In this document: in pieces, positions 60,508 through 64,000 of the stretch | Numbering within the stretch: the first letter of the stretch is position 1 | How the letters are laid out: each line of letters begins with the position of its first letter | NCBI RefSeq assembly: GCF_035920365.1 | Contig: NZ_CP109150.1 | Location: 5,208,001-5,272,000, forward strand | Reading direction: 5' to 3' | From: Micromonospora sp. NBC_01740 | Lineage (GTDB): Bacteria > Actinomycetota > Actinomycetes > Mycobacteriales > Micromonosporaceae | DNA: 64,000 nt | Made by a program: the position numbers and the translations under genes | Notes under the pieces: model-generated | What the model was told of the DNA's origin: nothing | Database searches by the model: none | The model's input: the letters and a program-made list of their open reading frames with translations, nothing else

Positions 60508-61694
60508 TGTCGCGAGAGGCCAGGATCCTGCACGCCGACCTGGACGCGTTCTACGCGTCGGTCGAGCAGCGGGACGATCCGCGCCTGCGCGGCCGGCCGG
60601 TGATCGTCGGCGGGGGCGTGGTCCTCGCGTGCAGCTACGAGGCGAAGGCCCGCGGCGTCCGCAGCGCGATGGGCGGCCGGCAGGCCCGGCGGCTCTGCCC
60701 CGAGGCGATCGTCGTGCCGCCGAGGATGGCGGCCTACACGGCGGCAAGCCGCGCGGTGTTCGAGATCTTCCGGCGGACCACCCCGATCGTCGAGGGGCTC
60801 TCCATCGACGAGGCGTTCCTCGACGTGGGCGGGCTGCGCCGGCTGGTCGGCCCGCCCGCCGACATCGCCGCCCGGCTGCGCCGGGACGTACGCGAGGAGG
60901 TCCGCCTGCCGATCACGGTGGGCGTGGCCCGCACGAAGTTCCTCGCCAAGGTGGCCAGCGGCGTCGCGAAGCCCGACGGACTGCTGGTCGTCCCGCCGGA
61001 CGGGGAGCTGGCGTTCCTGCATCCGCTGCCGGTGGAGCGGCTGTGGGGCGTCGGGCCGGTGACCGCGACGAAGCTGCGCGAGCGGCGCATCCGTACGGTC
61101 GGGCAGGTCGCCCGCCTCGGCGAGGCGACGCTGGTCTCGCTGCTCGGCGCGGGCGCCGGTCGGCACCTGCACGCCCTGGCGCACAACCGCGACCCCCGGC
61201 CGGTGCAGGTCGGCCGCCGGCGCGGGTCGATGGGGGCGCAGCACGCCCTCGCCGCCGTTCCGCACTCCCCCGCCGAGTTGGAGGCGGTCCTCGCCGGCCT
61301 GGTCGACCGGGTGACCCGGCGGATGCGGGCGGCGACGCGGGCCGGCCGGACGGTGACGCTGCGCCTGCGGTTCGGCGACTACACCCGCGCGACCCGCTCC
61401 CACACGGTGGCCAAGGCGACCGCCCACACGGCCCCGCTGCTCGCCGCGGCGCGGGCGCTGCTGCGGGCCGCACTGCCCGAGATCGAACGGCGGGGCGTGA
61501 CCCTGCTCGGCGTGTCGGTCGGGAACCTGGACGACTCCCCCGTCCAGCCGCCGCTGCCGTTCGACCGCGATCCGGGGGCGGACCTGGACGCGGCCGTGGA
61601 CGCGGTCCGCGACCGGTTCGGGTCGGGGGCGCTCACCCGGGCGGTGCTGCTCGGCCGGGACCCCAGCCTGGAGATGCCGCTGCTGCCGGACTGA
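60507..61694 (+). CDS. dinB: DNA polymerase IV (Y-family, DinB)
   Basis: 395 residues from GTG at 60507; an upstream in-frame GTG at 60501 lies inside the LexA box and is less likely. The polymerase core has ILHADLDAFYASVEQRDDP and SIDEAFLDVGG with the catalytic acidic residues, CSYEAKARGVRSAMGGRQA, and TVGVARTKFLAKVAS; a little-finger domain follows. The motif QPPLPF near the end resembles a beta-clamp-binding peptide. DinB carries out error-prone translesion synthesis, here under SOS control through the LexA box. It converges with the antiporter gene. Confidence 0.95.
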   Translation: MSREARILHADLDAFYASVEQRDDPRLRGRPVIVGGGVVLACSYEAKARGVRSAMGGRQARRLCPEAIVVPPRMAAYTAASRAVFEIFRRTTPIVEGLSIDEAFLDVGGLRRLVGPPADIAARLRRDVREEVRLPITVGVARTKFLAKVASGVAKPDGLLVVPPDGELAFLHPLPVERLWGVGPVTATKLRERRIRTVGQVARLGEATLVSLLGAGAGRHLHALAHNRDPRPVQVGRRRGSMGAQHALAAVPHSPAELEAVLAGLVDRVTRRMRAATRAGRTVTLRLRFGDYTRATRSHTVAKATAHTAPLLAAARALLRAALPEIERRGVTLLGVSVGNLDDSPVQPPLPFDRDPGADLDAAVDAVRDRFGSGALTRAVLLGRDPSLEMPLLPD

Positions 61695-61709
61695 GCCCGG
61701 GGCGGCGAG

Positions 61710-63314
61710 TCAGGACGGGGGCAACGGCGGCAGGACGCTCTCCTCGTGGTCCAGCTCCCGCTCCAGGATGCGCATGTCGGCGTCGGCGAGGCGACCCGCG
61801 TCCCGCCAGGCGAGCAGTTCGTCCCGCTCGGCGGCGATCATCTCCCGGCGGGCCAGCAGGGCCGCCCGGTAGCGGTCGTCCACCGGCAGCACCTGGTCCT
61901 CGACGTGGGAGAGCAGTGCGACCCGTTCGGTGTAGCGCTTGTGCCGGCCCTCGGCGGCCCGGCGCAGCGGGGCGGCGACGTCGCGTACGCCCGGGTCGGC
62001 CTCGGCCAGGGCGGTCAGCCGGTCGAGGGCGGCCTGCACCGCCGCGGCGCGCGCCTCGTTGCGGGTCAACGCCCGGCTGACGGCGGTGCCCGGCAGCCGC
62101 AGCCGGCGCAGCAGCGGCGCGAAGGTCAGGCCCTGACCGACGAGCGTGACCAGCACGACCAGGTACGCGCAGAACAGCAGCAGGTCCCGGGCGGGCGTGC
62201 TCGCGGGCAGCGTGAACGCCGCTGCGAGGGTGATGACGCCCCGGGTGCCCGCCCAGCTCAGCGCGAGCAGTTCCCGACCGGACAACGGCGGGTTGTCGGG
62301 ACGGGGGTCGCCGCCGAGGCGGGCGTGCATCCGGGCGGGCAGGTGCGCGGCGGCCAGCAGCCACAACGGACGCACCAGCAGCACGATGCCGACGGTGACG
62401 GCCCCCGCCGCGACGACGGTGCCGAGGTCGTAGGCGGCCAGCCCGCGTACGACGGCGGGCAACTGCTGGCCGATGAGCAGGAACACGTAGCCCTCGAGGA
62501 GGTACTCCACCAGGTGCCAGACCGAACGGGTCTGCAACCGCGCGCCGCTGGACTGCAGGGACGCGCTGCGGTGGCCCAGCCAGAGGCCGGCCACGACGAC
62601 CGCCAGCACGCCGGAGACGTGCAGGCTCTCGGCCGCCACGTAGGCGGCGAACGGGGTGCCCAGGGACAGGGCGTTGTCGGTCAGCGGATCGGAGGCCATC
62701 TTCCGCAGGTACGCGATGACCCACGCGACGGCCATGCCGACGGCCAGCCCACCGGCGGCGACGAACAGGAAGTCGCCCACGGCGTGCCCGACGGAGAACC
62801 TGCCGCCGATCGCCGTCGCCACGGCGACCTGCAGGATCGTCAGGGCGGTCGCGTCGTTGAGCAGCCCCTCCCCCTCGACCAGCGTGGTCAGTCGGGGCGA
62901 CATGCCGGCACGTCGGCCGATCGACAGCGCCGCCACCGGGTCCGGCGGGGAGACCGCCGCGCCGACCGCGATGGCGAAGCTCAGCGGGACGGCGGCCACC
63001 ACCGCGTTGAGCCCGAAACCCACGGCGAGCGCCGTGACCAGGACGAGCGCCACCGACAGGCCGATCACGGTCCGGGCGTTGCGGCGCAGCGCGGTCAGGC
63101 TCGACTGCAGGGCGGCGCCGTAGAGCAGCGGGGGGATGACGAGGTAGAGCACGACCTCGGGATCGAGTTCCAGGTTCGGGCCGGGCAGGTAGCCGTAGCC
63201 GACCCCGGCGAGCACCAGCAGCACCGACGCCGGCAGGTGGGTGCGGCGCGCCACGGCGTTGGTCAGGACTACCACGACCAGGCCGCCGAGGGCCAACGCC
63301 ACCAGCTCGCCCAT
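61710..63314 (-). CDS. Na+/H+ antiporter (CPA1 family)
   Basis: 534 residues. About 12 membrane helices come first (LVALALGGLVVVVLTNAVARR, ASVLLVLAGVGYGYL, AVGAAVSPPDPVAALSI), with ion-site motifs SPPDPV and EGEGLLNDATAL, followed by a soluble C-terminal tail of about 140 residues rich in Arg and Glu. CPA1 antiporters exchange protons for Na+ or K+ for pH and salt homeostasis. The tail (LTRNEARAAAVQAALDRL) may regulate it. The gene is transcribed towards dinB. Confidence 0.9.
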   Translation of the reverse strand: MGELVALALGGLVVVVLTNAVARRTHLPASVLLVLAGVGYGYLPGPNLELDPEVVLYLVIPPLLYGAALQSSLTALRRNARTVIGLSVALVLVTALAVGFGLNAVVAAVPLSFAIAVGAAVSPPDPVAALSIGRRAGMSPRLTTLVEGEGLLNDATALTILQVAVATAIGGRFSVGHAVGDFLFVAAGGLAVGMAVAWVIAYLRKMASDPLTDNALSLGTPFAAYVAAESLHVSGVLAVVVAGLWLGHRSASLQSSGARLQTRSVWHLVEYLLEGYVFLLIGQQLPAVVRGLAAYDLGTVVAAGAVTVGIVLLVRPLWLLAAAHLPARMHARLGGDPRPDNPPLSGRELLALSWAGTRGVITLAAAFTLPASTPARDLLLFCAYLVVLVTLVGQGLTFAPLLRRLRLPGTAVSRALTRNEARAAAVQAALDRLTALAEADPGVRDVAAPLRRAAEGRHKRYTERVALLSHVEDQVLPVDDRYRAALLARREMIAAERDELLAWRDAGRLADADMRILERELDHEESVLPPLPPS

Positions 63315-63396
63315 CCCGCCGGTCCCTCCCGCTGTCGGCCTCCGCCCCGGCCATCACCGTAACCGATCATGCGGCGGTCGCCGGCGGGGCGCGCCT

Positions 63397-63445
63397 CCCC
63401 CCGCCCGGGGCGGGACGGCGGGCCCGCCACGCCCCGGGTGGGGGG
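63397..63445 (-). terminator. Long hairpin downstream of the carboxypeptidase gene
   Basis: Arms 63397-63412 (core GCCCGGGGCG) and 63430-63445 pair over 16 positions, one of them G-U. The 17-nt loop itself contains the palindrome GGCGGGCCCGCC. It lies just 3' of the leftward M14 gene. Confidence 0.6.
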
Positions 63446-63506
63446 CGGCAGGCGGCGGGGGTGCACCGGGTGGACCCCGACGCACCCCCCGTCAGTGACC
63501 CGGTCG

Positions 63507-64000
63507 TCAGCGCCTCGGCGGTACGGCGGTGCCCTTGCGGTAGTTGCGGCCGTTGCCGTCGGGGCGGTAGTTGTTCTCGACGTTGCCCGCCGAGTCCACC
63601 GAGAACCAGTGGATCCGCGTTCCCGCCGGGACGGTCAGCGTCTCGCCGCCCTCCCGGATGCCGGCCGAGCCGTAGAGCTTCGACGCGTACGTGGGGGCGG
63701 CGCGGTCGAGGGTGTAGAAGACGGCGGCCGGCTCGCTGGTGGAGAAGGTCACCTCCACCATGCCCGGCGTCGCGCTGGGCGCCACCGCGAGCGTGCTGCT
63801 CGGCCTGGTCCGGTCCCTGGCGAAGTCCCGGGCCACCCGCATCAGCTCGACCAGGCCGTTGGCGAACTCCAGCGCCTCGGCGTGCGCCTCGTCCCACTCG
63901 GGCTGGAAGGAGGTGCCGACCTCGAAGTTCCAGGCGTAGATGCCGTATTTGTACCAGAGCATGTCGCCGGAGTTGCCGGCCGCCGAGTAGAGCACGTCGG
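63507..64000 (-). CDS. Zinc carboxypeptidase (M14), C-terminal part
   Basis: Open at the right window edge; about 164 residues remain. KYGIYAWNFEVGTSFQPEWDEA contains the catalytic Glu of M14 enzymes (FEVG; Glu270 in carboxypeptidase A), followed by the end of the peptidase domain (EFANGLVELMRVARDFA). A C-terminal beta-sandwich (VEVTFSTSEPAAVFYTLDRAAPT, VPAGTRIHWFSVDSAGNVE) resembles the chitobiase C-terminal/Fn3-like module of secreted enzymes. Activity would be removal of C-terminal residues from peptides outside the cell; the signal region lies outside the window. Confidence 0.82.
   Translation of the reverse strand, partial: DVLYSAAGNSGDMLWYKYGIYAWNFEVGTSFQPEWDEAHAEALEFANGLVELMRVARDFARDRTRPSSTLAVAPSATPGMVEVTFSTSEPAAVFYTLDRAAPTYASKLYGSAGIREGGETLTVPAGTRIHWFSVDSAGNVENNYRPDGNGRNYRKGTAVPPRR

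Overview
The window is about 64 kb of high-GC chromosomal DNA. GC-rich codon use, frequent GTG starts, four-base ATGA/GTGA gene overlaps, TAGRRT-type -10 boxes placed 6-7 nt before start codons, Tat-exported enzymes, an F420-type luciferase-like oxidoreductase, a SAM-IV riboswitch and a CGAAC-N4-GTTCG LexA box all point to a soil actinomycete. A Micromonosporaceae genome such as Micromonospora is the best guess, judged from style only. I see no rRNA, tRNA, insertion sequence, prophage or CRISPR array.

Layout. 1-3723: the end of a sortase, a CorA-type transporter and a secreted beta-propeller/DMFase-like protein. 4035-19046: two divergent transcription units facing each other across an XRE-cupin regulator. 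Leftward are a three-subunit amino-acid/opine-type flavo-dehydrogenase and a DapA-family lyase. Rightward are a complete dipeptide ABC transporter, a prolidase-like amidohydrolase, a DUF885 hydrolase and three small or accessory oxidoreductase-type genes. Together they look like an uptake-and-degradation pathway for small peptides carrying an imino or secondary amino acid, possibly hydroxyproline. 19211-23698: two secreted glycoside hydrolases, probably aimed at alpha-glucan. 24148-28405: a four-gene tryptophan-type cluster (tryptophan-dioxygenase-like, PrnB-like haem protein, kynureninase-like PLP enzyme, O-methyltransferase). 28518-29373: a histone-H1-like protein and a YchJ protein. 29414-37996: a sugar-acid (aldonate) catabolic operon with two enolase-superfamily dehydratases, KDG kinase, KDPG aldolase, gluconokinase, an ABC importer lacking its own ATPase, and a divergent GntR regulator.

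38154-47595: an MFS permease; then a leftward operon of a transmembrane Ser/Thr kinase, a membrane protein whose cytosolic tail carries ten threonines in two strictly 9-residue-periodic arrays, and an MscS/CmpX-like channel protein with three 15-residue DATQVV repeats; then a sensor histidine kinase, a slipin and another MFS protein. 47885-51451: an RraA-family protein, then a SAM-IV riboswitch, a short Cys-containing leader ORF and a family-3 amino-acid ABC transporter. 51506-64000: an APH-like protein, a PGRP amidase, a VOC protein, a glycogen-debranching-like protein, a GAF-PP2C phosphatase, an FMN-binding glutamate-synthase-like protein, a DUF2809 membrane protein, a GNAT protein, DNA polymerase IV under a LexA box, a CPA1 antiporter and the end of an M14 carboxypeptidase.

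The most interesting candidates for something undescribed are the kinase/threonine-repeat/channel operon (39742-43556), the compact four-gene tryptophan cluster (24148-28405) and the SAM-IV plus leader-peptide control region (48653-49036).
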